Positions 9,636 through 18,717 of a DNA stretch of 64,000 bases are shown here, in pieces. How positions within the stretch are numbered: the stretch's first letter is position 1; each line of letters begins with the position of its first letter. The stretch is from positions 62,001 to 126,000 of the forward strand of contig NZ_VSIY01000005.1 of assembly GCF_008086115.1 (NCBI RefSeq), read 5' to 3'. This DNA is from Maritimibacter fusiformis. Lineage in GTDB: Bacteria > Pseudomonadota > Alphaproteobacteria > Rhodobacterales > Rhodobacteraceae. Under the pieces are notes generated by a model. That model ran no database searches and was not told the origin of the DNA. It saw only the letters and a program-made list of their open reading frames with translations. The translations under genes were made by a program, and so were the position numbers.

Positions 9636-10928
9636 TCAGCCGGCCTGCTTTTCGTATTCCGCCTGCTGGCGCGCGGTCCAGTCGACCGTGATCTGCCAGC
9701 CGGTATCGTCCTCGGCCTCGTCGGCCACGACATGGGCGTCATGCAGCCAGGCGCGTTTGCGCCCTTCGGCGAAATCGAGGTGCAGGGCCGTGCGCTCTGT
9801 CACCTCGCCCAGCCGGGCCTCGATCTCGTCAAGCAGCGCCGCGATGCCGTCGCCGGTGATGGCCGAGATTGCCACCACGTCAGGTCCGCGCGCCGCCTCG
9901 GTCTCGCGCGCCGCGCGGGCGTCGGGAGTGAGCAGGTCGAGCTTGTTCCAGACCTCGATCCGGGGGACGTCGGGATCGACGCCAAGTTCTTCGAGAATGG
10001 CCGCGACATCGGCGGCCTGCGCCTCGGTCTCGTCGGCCGCGATGTCGCGCACGTGCAGGATCAGATCGGCCCCCAGCACCTCTTCCAGCGTGGCGCGGAA
10101 GGCCGCGACCAGTTGCGTCGGCAGGTCCGAGATGAAACCGACCGTATCGGACAGGATCACCCGCCGCCCCGAGGGCAGGTCGAGCGCGCGCATGGTCGGG
10201 TCGAGCGTGGCGAACAGCATGTCCTTGGCCATCACCTCGGCCCCGGTCATGCGGTTGAACAGCGTCGATTTTCCGGCGTTGGTGTAGCCGACCAGCGCGA
10301 CCACCGGAAACGGCACCTTGGCGCGGGCGGCACGGTGCAATTCGCGGGTCTTGACCACCTTGGACAGCTGCTTGCGCAGGCGGACAAGCTGATCGTCGAT
10401 CGCGCGCCGGTCGGCCTCGATCTGGGTCTCGCCGGGGCCGCCGACGAAGCCAAGCCCACCGCGCTGACGTTCAAGGTGGGTCCAGGCGCGCACCAACCGG
10501 GTGCGCTGATAGCTGAGCGCCGCCATTTCGACCTGCAACACCCCCTCGCGCGTCGCCGCGCGGTCCGAGAAGATCTCGAGGATCAGCCCGGTGCGGTCGA
10601 GGATCTTGACCTCCCAGGCCTTTTCCAGGTTGCGCTGCTGCACCGGCGACACCGGGCCGTCGATCAGCACAAGCTCGACCTCCTCGGCCTCGAGCCGGGC
10701 GCGCAATTCTTCGATTTTGCCGGTGCCGAACAGGTGCCCCGGATGCGGCTTGGCCAGCCGCACCACCTCGGCCCCCAGGACCTCCAGCCCCGGCAACGCC
10801 CCGGCCAGCGACACGGCTTCCTCGAGCGCCGGCCCCGATGGCCTGCGGTCGCGTTCGGCGGTCAGTTCGGGGTGGATCACCCAGGCGCGGGTGGGCTTGG
10901 CTTCGCGTGAGGTCGGTTCTGTTGTCAT
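9636..10928 (-). CDS. hflX: Ribosome-associated GTPase HflX
   Basis: A 430-residue GTPase. The N-terminal HflX domain includes HPGHLFGTGKIEEL and the glycine-rich linker GLGFVGGPGETQIE. The G domain shows G1 GYTNAGKST, G3 DTVGFI and G4 NKLD. HflX splits or rescues stalled ribosomes, notably in stress. It is the last gene of the dusB-ntr-trk-hfq-hflX run and lies 93 nt downstream of hfq, the usual hfq-hflX pairing. Confidence 0.97.
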   Translation of the reverse strand: MTTEPTSREAKPTRAWVIHPELTAERDRRPSGPALEEAVSLAGALPGLEVLGAEVVRLAKPHPGHLFGTGKIEELRARLEAEEVELVLIDGPVSPVQQRNLEKAWEVKILDRTGLILEIFSDRAATREGVLQVEMAALSYQRTRLVRAWTHLERQRGGLGFVGGPGETQIEADRRAIDDQLVRLRKQLSKVVKTRELHRAARAKVPFPVVALVGYTNAGKSTLFNRMTGAEVMAKDMLFATLDPTMRALDLPSGRRVILSDTVGFISDLPTQLVAAFRATLEEVLGADLILHVRDIAADETEAQAADVAAILEELGVDPDVPRIEVWNKLDLLTPDARAARETEAARGPDVVAISAITGDGIAALLDEIEARLGEVTERTALHLDFAEGRKRAWLHDAHVVADEAEDDTGWQITVDWTARQQAEYEKQAG

Positions 10929-11021
10929 GGTCCAGGCTCGGATTTCGGAGCGTCGCGATAGGCCGTCACCAAAGCACGCCCCAAGGCGCCACCCGGCGCC
11001 CTGATCGGACCGGTCGCCGGA

Positions 11022-11258
11022 TCAGCTATCGTCGCCGTCGTAGAGGTTGATCGGCTGCGACGGCATGATCGTCGAGATCGCGTGCTTGTAGACAAGCTGG
11101 CTCTGCCCGTCGCGCTTGAGCAGAACGCAGAAGTTGTCGAACCACGAAATCACGCCCTGCAGCTTGACCCCGTTGATCAGGAAGATGGTCACCGGAACCT
11201 TGGCCTTGCGGACGTGATTCAGGAATGCGTCCTGTAGGTTCTGCTTGTCGCCAGCCAT
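11022..11258 (-). CDS. hfq: RNA chaperone Hfq
   Basis: A 78-residue Sm-like protein, typical of alphaproteobacteria. The Sm1 region ([20 protein letters not shown] through [13 protein letters not shown]) and the Sm2 signature YKHAIST are intact; the C-terminal tail is short (DGDDS). It binds small RNAs and mRNAs as a hexamer. The upstream 124-nt leader on the minus strand contains a 6-bp stem-loop (CTGCCG/CGGCAG at 11284-11300), and the ribosome site AAGGG precedes the ATG. Confidence 0.98.
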   Translation of the reverse strand: MAGDKQNLQDAFLNHVRKAKVPVTIFLINGVKLQGVISWFDNFCVLLKRDGQSQLVYKHAISTIMPSQPINLYDGDDS

Positions 11259-11382
11259 CGCTTCTTGCCCTTGTTTTATCGTGCTGCCGCTCTCCGGCAG
11301 AATTGCCTAACGCGGTCAGTATGTAACGGCTGACTGAAAGATTCTACCCCTGATTTTTGCCCGGTCCGACCCGCAACCGACC

Positions 11383-12912
11383 TCAGCGCCGCCACAAATC
11401 CGGGCTGAACAGCGCCACGATGGCCAGGCTTTCGAGGCGCCCGACGATCATCGCCACGGTCAGCACCAGCTTGGCCGGCGTCGACAGGAGCGCATAACGG
11501 ATCGGCTCTGCCGCCGCCACCTCGGCCAGCGGCCCGGTGGTGGTCAGCGCCGCGATGGTCAGCACGGTCGCCTCCTCGAAATCCTCGCCGGTCAGCGAGA
11601 ACGCCGCCATCGCCAGCGCCACAGAAACCGCCATCAGCATGAAGAACAGCCACGCCATATAGGCGCCCCGGCGGCGCAGGTGACGCGCCTCGCCACCCGA
11701 TCCGCCGACCGAATGCGGGTGCACCAGCCGTTCCAGTTCGCGCACACCGTGTTTGTAGAGCGCATAGACGCGCAGCAGCTTGGTGCCCCCCGCCGTGGTC
11801 GCCACCCCGCCGCCGATCAGCGCCAGCCCCATCAGCACCAGCCCCGGCGTCTGCAACCCCGACCAGTCGCGGCTGGTCTCCCAGGCCGCCGACACGAAAC
11901 CGGTGGTGGTCAGGAACGACAGGACCGTGAACACCGATCCCCAGAGCGAGGCCAGGCCCTCGGTGAGCCGCATCGCCGTGCCTTCGACCTCGTAGGCGCC
12001 AAGGAAATGGCGGGCGAACAGGATCGCGGGCACCAGAAGCACAAGGGCCGTGGCGATACGGATCTCGGGGTCGCGACTCAGCCCGGCAAGGTCGCGCCCC
12101 TGCCCGTCGCGGGTGAAGGTCAGCCGCGAGATCGCGAAAACCAGGAAAACCGCGATCACCGCCTCGCCGCCGTATCCGGCGCTGCTGGCGGCCAACCCGT
12201 TGTGGCCGGGCGAAATGCCCGAGGTCGACAGGGTCGACATCGCATAGACCAGCGCATTCATCGGCATCTCGCCGGCCACGATCAAGAGCAGCCACAGCGC
12301 CAGCGTCAACCCGCCATAGATCGGCAGCAACGCCGCGCCATAGACCCGCACCCGATAGGACAGGTCGGCCACCTCGCTGATCTGGCGATAGGCCGAGGCG
12401 CGCGTGAGGTCCTGCGACCGACGCCGCCCGACCTCGAAACCGCCGAGTGCCATTGGGGCCAGCACCGCGATCGCCCCGACCCAGACGAACAGCCCGCCCA
12501 GCCAGCCCACGGTGGCCCGCCACAGGTGCAGCGACGGGGCCAGCCTGCCGGGATCGTCAAACAGCGTCGCGCCGGTGGTGGTCAGGCTGGACACCATCTC
12601 GACATAGGCATTCAGGAAGGTGGTGTTGCGCACCGCATCGTGAAACGGCAGCGCGAATTGCAGGGGCATCAGCACGAACAGCGCCAGCAGCGCGCCCAGG
12701 TGGCGGCGCGGATGCTCGCGCCGCTCCTGCCCGGCCATGGCGATGCCGATGAACAGCGCCAGCGCCAGCGACAGCCCGCCGAAGGTGAAGAACACCGCCG
12801 CAATATCCGGCGCGTCGGTGACGCTGGCATGGGCGGCCGGCAGGAACATGGCGATGCCGCCCGACGCGATCAGGATCACGAGCAGCGGAAGTTTGGCGAT
12901 CTGGTTGCGCAT
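11383..12912 (-). CDS. trkH: Potassium uptake protein TrkH
   Basis: A 509-residue membrane subunit of the Trk potassium uptake system. The four pore-loop repeats are recognisable from their T-x-G segments: SLTTTGAT, STLSTSGISP, SFLTTTGFV and ALTTTGPLA, spaced along about ten membrane segments. The ATG at 12910-12912 lies 4 nt after the trkA stop; the frame extends upstream into trkA but that extension is implausible. Partner of the adjacent trkA. Confidence 0.95.
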   Translation of the reverse strand: MRNQIAKLPLLVILIASGGIAMFLPAAHASVTDAPDIAAVFFTFGGLSLALALFIGIAMAGQERREHPRRHLGALLALFVLMPLQFALPFHDAVRNTTFLNAYVEMVSSLTTTGATLFDDPGRLAPSLHLWRATVGWLGGLFVWVGAIAVLAPMALGGFEVGRRRSQDLTRASAYRQISEVADLSYRVRVYGAALLPIYGGLTLALWLLLIVAGEMPMNALVYAMSTLSTSGISPGHNGLAASSAGYGGEAVIAVFLVFAISRLTFTRDGQGRDLAGLSRDPEIRIATALVLLVPAILFARHFLGAYEVEGTAMRLTEGLASLWGSVFTVLSFLTTTGFVSAAWETSRDWSGLQTPGLVLMGLALIGGGVATTAGGTKLLRVYALYKHGVRELERLVHPHSVGGSGGEARHLRRRGAYMAWLFFMLMAVSVALAMAAFSLTGEDFEEATVLTIAALTTTGPLAEVAAAEPIRYALLSTPAKLVLTVAMIVGRLESLAIVALFSPDLWRR

Positions 12913-12916
12913 CGGG

Positions 12917-14293
12917 TCAGAAAAAGTCGATCGAGACCTGAAGCAGGCGCTCGACCTCGGGCACATCGGCGGCCATGGCGAAGATCACCACCACGTCGCC
13001 CTCGTCGATCATCGTCGACCCTTCGGGTTTGACCACGGTTTCGCCCTTCATCACCGCCCCGATCAACACGCCCTCGGGAAACTCGATGTCGCGCACCGCA
13101 CGCCCGGAGATCGGCGAGGTCGACAGCACCTGCGCCTCGATCACCTCGGCCTCGGCATCGCCCACCGAATAGACGCCGCGCACCCGCCCGTGCCGGATAT
13201 GGCGCAGGATCGAACTGACCGTGGTGGCGCGCGGGTTGATATAGGCGTCGACCCCCAGCGGCTCCATCAGCGGCACCAGCGACGGGTCGTTGACAAGGCA
13301 GATCGCCATCGGACAGCCCGCCGCCTTGGCGCGCACGGCGGCCAGCATGTTGACCTTGTCGTCGTCGGTGACCGCCAGGATCGCGTCGGCGCGGTGAATG
13401 CCGGCCTCTTTGAGCAGCTCCATGTCCATGCCGTTGCCGTGCAGCACCACGGTGCGCTCCAGCGCGTCGGCGGCGCGTTCGGCGATCGAGCGGTTCAGCT
13501 CGATCACCTTGGCGCGCACCCGTGTCGTGCGCGTCTCCAGCGCCTGGGCCACCGACAGCCCGACATTGCCGCCGCCCAGGATCACCACGCGGTCCTGTCG
13601 CTTGACCGACTTGCCGAAGATCTCGAGCGTCCGGTTCACATCGCCGGTTTCGGCAAAGACATAGACCTGGTCGCCCACGAACAACTGATCGGCGCTTTCG
13701 GGCGCGAACAGCGAGTTGTCGCGCCGGACCCCCACGACAATCGCCTTGAGGGTGGAAAACAGGTCGGTCAACTGCCGGAGCGGCGTGTTCACCACCGGGC
13801 AATCCTCGTCGAGCGCGATGCCCAGGAGCGTCGCCCGCCCGCCCAGGAAGGTCTCGGCATCGAACGCCGCCGGGACCGACAGCCGCCTCAGCGCCGCTTC
13901 GGCCACTTCGCGTTCGGGGCTGATCACCACGTCGATGGGCAGGTGTTCCTGCCGGTAGAGATCGGCGTAGATCGCGTTGAGATAGCTCTGCGCGCGCAGC
14001 CGGGCGATCTTGCGCGGCACCGAAAAGATCGAATGCGCCACCTGGCAGGTGACCATGTTGACCTCGTCGGAATAGGTGGCGGCGATCACCATGTCGGCGT
14101 CGCGCGCGCCCGCGCGCTCCAGCACGTCCGGGTAGGAGGCAAAGCCCGTCACCCCCTGCACGTCGAGCGTATCGGTCGCCCGCGCCACCAGGTCGGGGTT
14201 GTTGTCGACCACGGTCACATCGTTGTTTTCACCGGAAAGGTGGCGCGCGATCTGCCAGCCAACCTGGCCCGCGCCGCAGATGACGACCTTCAT
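12917..14293 (-). CDS. trkA: Trk system potassium regulatory protein TrkA
   Basis: A 458-residue cytoplasmic NAD-binding gating subunit. It has the duplicated RCK architecture: a first Rossmann motif GAGQVGWQIA (residues 7-16) and a second GGGNVGLSVA in the middle, each followed by a TrkA-C type domain (AVVVGVRRDN-like and VLIGAVMKGE segments). It gates TrkH, encoded 4 nt downstream. Within the ntr-trk-hfq run, potassium uptake sits next to nitrogen signalling, a standard arrangement in this group. Confidence 0.97.
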   Translation of the reverse strand: MKVVICGAGQVGWQIARHLSGENNDVTVVDNNPDLVARATDTLDVQGVTGFASYPDVLERAGARDADMVIAATYSDEVNMVTCQVAHSIFSVPRKIARLRAQSYLNAIYADLYRQEHLPIDVVISPEREVAEAALRRLSVPAAFDAETFLGGRATLLGIALDEDCPVVNTPLRQLTDLFSTLKAIVVGVRRDNSLFAPESADQLFVGDQVYVFAETGDVNRTLEIFGKSVKRQDRVVILGGGNVGLSVAQALETRTTRVRAKVIELNRSIAERAADALERTVVLHGNGMDMELLKEAGIHRADAILAVTDDDKVNMLAAVRAKAAGCPMAICLVNDPSLVPLMEPLGVDAYINPRATTVSSILRHIRHGRVRGVYSVGDAEAEVIEAQVLSTSPISGRAVRDIEFPEGVLIGAVMKGETVVKPEGSTMIDEGDVVVIFAMAADVPEVERLLQVSIDFF

Positions 14294-14344
14294 TGGGGTC
14301 TCCCGACTGTCCAGGGGAAGGATTGGCAGAGGGCAGGCAAAAGG

Positions 14345-14872
14345 TCAACGCGGCGGTGGGTTTCCGTCCGGTGCGCCGGGTCGGTATTCATGCCGCACGA
14401 TGTGAAAGCCTTCGTCGTCTGTCGGGGCCTCGAAATGCCTGAGAAGCTAATCGAATTGCGCGTTCGAGAGGGTGAACGGGTGATCGCCCTGCGCATTGCG
14501 CGCCTGCACCCGCGCCCTGCAAACCCCGTCGGGGACATCGAGGTAGTGCAAGACGTGCGCCGCCTTCGATGTGTCGATGATGCGCCGCATCCAGCGGCGG
14601 GTGTCGACGGTGTTGGCGGGAAAATCCAGAACCACCGACACGCCGGCCCCGAGCAACGCCACGACATGCGGCTCCATGATCTCGCGCAGCCGGTTGGCGC
14701 ATCGCACGTAGTCCGCCAGCGAGGCCATTTGGTCACCGAAAAGCGCCGCAAGCCAGGCATCTTCGGCGATGACGACGACACCCGCCCCTTGTCCGAGTTC
14801 GCCCGCCAGGGTGGACTTGCCTGCGGCGGCCTTGCCGCAAACGAGGTGCAGGGTTGGCGCGGTAGAGGACAT
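14345..14872 (-). pseudogene. P-loop kinase-like gene interrupted by an in-frame amber codon
   Basis: The start at 14872 gives MSSTAPTLHLVCGKAAAGKS, with a Walker A motif at residues 13-20 (GKAAAGKS), typical of small zeta-toxin or AAA-type kinases of about 170 residues. Translation meets TAG at 14447-14449, after 141 codons (NAQFD). The same frame then continues with no shift for 33 codons (LLRHFEAPTDDEGFHIVRHE and onward) to a TGA at 14345-14347. The tail resembles the normal C-terminus of this family, so the TAG probably replaced a sense codon (CAG to TAG is the simplest change). The product could be a 141-residue truncation, a readthrough form, or a sequencing error. It lies between ntrX and trkA on the same strand. 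Confidence 0.75.
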
Positions 14873-14921
14873 GGCGACACCTTGGACGACAGGTTGTTCA
14901 GCCGGGCGCGAAATGCGCCCC

Positions 14922-16334
14922 TCACTCTGCTTCGTCACCTTCGGCGACATAGGCCACACGGGCGCCCGACTTGGTGCCGGTCACAACGCCCAGCGACTTC
15001 AGCTTGCGATGCAGCGCCGAGCGTTCCATGCCAACGAAATTCGCGGTGCGGGATATGTTGCCGCCAAACCGATTGATCTGGGTCAGGAGGTATTCCCGCT
15101 CGAACGCCTCGCGGGCTTCGCGCAGCGGCAGGGTCGCAAGCGCCGCCGGCAGCACCACGCCACCGGCCTCGGCCTCGCCCCCGACCTCGGTTTCGGGCAG
15201 TTCGCGCGCCTCGATCGGGCCGGTGCCATCGCCCAGGATCAACACCCGCTCGATCACGTTTTTCAACTGGCGCACGTTGCCGGGCCAGGGCATCGATTGC
15301 AGCATCGCCTTGGCATCCTCGGCCAGTTCGCGCAGCGGCAGGCCCTGGGTCTTGTTGAAGGTGGCGATGAAATGCTCGGCCAGGCGCGGGATGTCCTCGC
15401 GCCGCTCCGACAAGGGCGGCACCGAAATCGGCACCACGTTCAGCCGGTGATACAATTCCTCGCGAAAGCGCTGTGCCGCGATCTCGGCCTGCAGATCGCG
15501 GGTGGTGGACGAGATCACGCGGATATCGACGTTCACCTTGTCGATCCCGCCGACGCGGGCAAAGCGCTGTTCGACCAGCACCCGCAGGATCTTGGACTGG
15601 GTGCCGAGCGGCATGTCGGCGACCTCGTCGAAATAGAGCACACCGCCGTTGGCCTCTTCCAGAAGCCCCTTTTCGACCCCGCGTTCCGGGCTTTCGCGAC
15701 CGAACAGAACCTCTTCCATCCGGTCGGGCTCGATCGAGGCCGAGTTGACGCTGACAAAGGGCGCGCGGGCGCGTTCCGATCCCGCGTGAACGATCCGCGC
15801 CGCCAGTTCCTTGCCCGACCCCGCCGGCCCGGTCAAAAGCACCCGCCCGTTCGAGCGCATCACCTTCTCGAGGTTGGATTTCAGCGTTCGGAACGCGGCA
15901 GAGGCCCCGATCAGGTCGGTCGGCACGCTATCGCGGCGCTTGAGTTCGACGTTCTCGCGGCGCAGGCGCGAGGTTTCCATCGCCCGGCGGATCACCACCA
16001 GCAACTGGTCGATGTTGAAGGGCTTTTCGATGAAATCGTAGGCGCCCTGCTTGATCGCGGCCACCGCGATCTCGATATTGCCATGGCCCGAGATGATCAC
16101 CACCGGCACTTCCGGATGCTCGCGTTTGACCATCTTGAGGATGTCGATCCCGTCCATCGCGGAATCCTTCAACCAGATGTCCAGGATCATCAGCGCCGGC
16201 AATTCCTTGCGCACCTCGGCCACCGCCGCGTCCGAGGTGCCGGCGAGGCGCGTGGTATAACCCTCGTCCTCAAGGATATCCGAGATCAGTTCGCGGATAT
16301 CGCGTTCGTCGTCGACAATCAGAATATCTGCCAT
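14922..16334 (-). CDS. ntrX: Response regulator NtrX, lacking the GAFTGA motif
   Basis: A 470-residue three-domain regulator paired with NtrY. The receiver domain has the acidic pocket DDE (8-10) and phosphoacceptor Asp52. The AAA+ domain has Walker A GPAGSGKE and an arginine-rich second region (FREELYHRLNVVPI). The C-terminal helix-turn-helix is of Fis type (GGNISRTANFVGMERSALHR). The segment after EEVLFG reads RESPERGVEKGLLEEANGG, so the GAFTGA loop that contacts sigma-54 is absent. By family knowledge it should therefore act with other sigma factors or as a plain DNA binder. It starts 14 nt after ntrY. Confidence 0.96.
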   Translation of the reverse strand: MADILIVDDERDIRELISDILEDEGYTTRLAGTSDAAVAEVRKELPALMILDIWLKDSAMDGIDILKMVKREHPEVPVVIISGHGNIEIAVAAIKQGAYDFIEKPFNIDQLLVVIRRAMETSRLRRENVELKRRDSVPTDLIGASAAFRTLKSNLEKVMRSNGRVLLTGPAGSGKELAARIVHAGSERARAPFVSVNSASIEPDRMEEVLFGRESPERGVEKGLLEEANGGVLYFDEVADMPLGTQSKILRVLVEQRFARVGGIDKVNVDIRVISSTTRDLQAEIAAQRFREELYHRLNVVPISVPPLSERREDIPRLAEHFIATFNKTQGLPLRELAEDAKAMLQSMPWPGNVRQLKNVIERVLILGDGTGPIEARELPETEVGGEAEAGGVVLPAALATLPLREAREAFEREYLLTQINRFGGNISRTANFVGMERSALHRKLKSLGVVTGTKSGARVAYVAEGDEAE

Positions 16335-16348
16335 CTCACGTTCCCTCG

Positions 16349-18634
16349 TTACTCTGCGGCATCCTGTTCGGCCACCGCCGGGCTGACCGGCAGGCGCACC
16401 ACGGCCATTGCCCCCGGCCGGTCGGTGCCGCCGAACGGTTCGGCGTCCTGCAAGGTCAGGCTGCCGCCGTGTTCCTCGATGATCTTCTTGACGATGGGCA
16501 GGCCCAGCCCGGTGCCCTTGTCGCGGGTGGTCACGTAGGGCTCGAACAGCCGCGAACGGTCTTCCGGCAGGCCGATGCCGTTGTCGGAAATGCGGATCAC
16601 GCCCTCATTGTCCTCGCGCGTCAGACCGACCCGGATCGTCGGCCTGTGCCCGTCCGGCACGAGACCTTTTTCCCGCAGACTTTCAATCGCTTCCCCGGCG
16701 TTCTTGATCAGGTTGGTGAGCGCCTGGCCGATCATCGTCTCGTCAAGCTGCGCCGGCATCGCACCGGGGTCAAGGTCGGTCTCGATCGTCACGTCGACCT
16801 GCCCGGCCTTTTGCAGCGTCACCGCGTCGCGCACCAGTTGGGCGAGGTCGGCGGGCTTTTTCTCGGGTTCGGGCATCCGGGCGAATTTCGAGAACTCGTC
16901 GACGATCCGGCGCAGATCTTCGGTCTGGCGGATGATCACGCCGGTCAGGTTTTCCAGATCGTCGGCATCCGGCTCGTCCAGCTTGCGGCTGAACTTGCGC
17001 TTGATGCGCTCGGCCGACAGCTGGATCGGCGTCAGCGGGTTCTTGATCTCATGCGCGATGCGGCGCGCAACGTCGCCCCAGGCCGCCATGCGCTGGGCCG
17101 ACACCAGATCGGTCACATCGTCGAACGCCACCACATAGCCCTCGAGCGCGCCTTCGTCGGAAATCCGCCGCGCCATGCGCACCAGAAGCCGCTCCTGCCG
17201 CCCGACGCGCGCAAGGCCCAGTTCCTCCTGCACCCGTTCGCTGCCCTCGGCGCGCAGCCGGTCCAGCAGCGGGCCGAACTCGGGCACCACCAGCGTCAGG
17301 TCGGCGTGCTGCGGCCCCTCGCTGTCGATCCCCAGCATCTGGCGCGCGGCGCGGTTCATGAAGTCGACGCGCCCGGCGGAATCCAGCCCGATCACCCCGG
17401 CGGTGACCGAACTCAGCACGTTGTCGAACAGCCGCCGCCGCCGCTCGATCTGCTCGGTGTTTTCCAGAAGCCGCGCACGCTGGCCGCGAAGCTGATGCGT
17501 CATGCGGTTGAACAACCGGCCCAGGGTGGCGATCTCGTCGTCGCCTTCCTCTTCCTGCACGCGCACGTCCAGATCGCCCGCCCCGACCCGCTCGGCCGCC
17601 TGCGCCAGCCGCCCGACCGGGGCCGACAGCCGTTCGGCGAACCACATCCCCAGCCAGGTCGCCGCCAGCACGAGGATCGCGGCAAAGCCGAGATAGATCA
17701 GCCCGAACTCGAACAGCACCTGGCCGCGCTGGTTTTCGAGCTGTTGATAGAAGCGCACCGTTTCCTGCGTCTCGTCGAGCAGGTCGAGCACGTCGCCATC
17801 GACATCGCGCGACACATAAAGCAGGTGGTCGGGATAAGCCGTCAGATGAACGATCGCCCGAAACTCGTTGATATCCCAGTCTTCCACCACCACGGTTTCA
17901 CCGGCCATCGCCTGGTCGACAGCCTCGGGCGCGGGGTGTTCGAAATCGAAAAGATACGACCGGTCGCCGCGCAACCGCAGGTCTCCGGCGCTGTTGATGA
18001 TATAGGCTTCGCGCAGCCCGCGCTGGATCTGGCTCTGGCCCTGCGCCAGCGCCTGGCGCAACTGCGCGTCCGGCATAAGCGGGTTGGCCAGTTTGGCCTG
18101 GTCAAGAAACCGTGCCAGCGCCTCGGCATCCTGCACCAGCCCGTCGCGGTGCTCGCTCTCATAGGCCTGGGCGGCGTCCAGCGAATTGCGCACCACCCGG
18201 CTGACACGTTCGGAAAACCAGCCCTCCAACCCGACGTTGACCGTGAGGACCGCGAACACCGCGACCAGAACGGTGGGCAGCAGCGCGAGGAAGGCAAACG
18301 CCCCGGTCAGCCGCAGGTGCAGGCGCGAGCCGGCCGATTTCGCCCGCCGCGCCGCGATCATGCGCACGATGCCCGACAGGACCAGTGCCGCCACCACCAG
18401 CACATAGACGAAGTCGGCCAGCAGCACGATCCGCAGCGTCGCCGATTGCGCCCCCTGATCCAGCGGGCCGAGCACGAGATAGGTCAGAACCGCCAGCGCC
18501 GGGCCGAGAATGACCAGCCCGATGGTCGCCACCGCCTGCACCCGGCGCAGCTTGCGCAGGCGGGCGATCCTGTCCCATGTCCAGGGCGTCTTGCGGGTCT
18601 GGGTTGCGCCGTTTCGGGTCACGCCGGGCCTCAT
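16349..18634 (-). CDS. ntrY: Sensor histidine kinase NtrY
   Basis: A 761-residue membrane kinase. There are three N-terminal membrane segments (about residues 35-55, 65-90, 110-130), an extracytoplasmic loop of about 190 residues, a fourth membrane segment near residues 300-330, then HAMP (RLSAPVGRLAQAAERVGAGD), a PAS domain (LDSAGRVDFMNRAARQML), the H box with His528 in [13 protein letters not shown], and N, G1 and G2 boxes (NLIKNAGEA, DNGIGLP, GTGLGLPI). It phosphorylates NtrX and has been tied to redox and nitrogen signalling in related species. It lies between ntrC and ntrX on one strand. Confidence 0.96.
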   Translation of the reverse strand: MRPGVTRNGATQTRKTPWTWDRIARLRKLRRVQAVATIGLVILGPALAVLTYLVLGPLDQGAQSATLRIVLLADFVYVLVVAALVLSGIVRMIAARRAKSAGSRLHLRLTGAFAFLALLPTVLVAVFAVLTVNVGLEGWFSERVSRVVRNSLDAAQAYESEHRDGLVQDAEALARFLDQAKLANPLMPDAQLRQALAQGQSQIQRGLREAYIINSAGDLRLRGDRSYLFDFEHPAPEAVDQAMAGETVVVEDWDINEFRAIVHLTAYPDHLLYVSRDVDGDVLDLLDETQETVRFYQQLENQRGQVLFEFGLIYLGFAAILVLAATWLGMWFAERLSAPVGRLAQAAERVGAGDLDVRVQEEEGDDEIATLGRLFNRMTHQLRGQRARLLENTEQIERRRRLFDNVLSSVTAGVIGLDSAGRVDFMNRAARQMLGIDSEGPQHADLTLVVPEFGPLLDRLRAEGSERVQEELGLARVGRQERLLVRMARRISDEGALEGYVVAFDDVTDLVSAQRMAAWGDVARRIAHEIKNPLTPIQLSAERIKRKFSRKLDEPDADDLENLTGVIIRQTEDLRRIVDEFSKFARMPEPEKKPADLAQLVRDAVTLQKAGQVDVTIETDLDPGAMPAQLDETMIGQALTNLIKNAGEAIESLREKGLVPDGHRPTIRVGLTREDNEGVIRISDNGIGLPEDRSRLFEPYVTTRDKGTGLGLPIVKKIIEEHGGSLTLQDAEPFGGTDRPGAMAVVRLPVSPAVAEQDAAE

Positions 18635-18717
18635 GCTTTCCCGTGCCGCGCGACGGGAAATGGGAATCGGGCAAAAGGTCTGCCACTGACACCCTTATGC
18701 CACGCTCTGTGGCCGGT

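Noticed and set aside
7169..9742. 857-residue open frame on the minus strand
   Set aside because: Antisense to the penicillin-acylase gene; no start context and low-complexity composition.
14290..14925. Alternative minus-strand frame over the kinase gene
   Set aside because: The frame starting at 14872 has the Walker A motif and continues in frame past the amber codon; the alternative frame has no family features.
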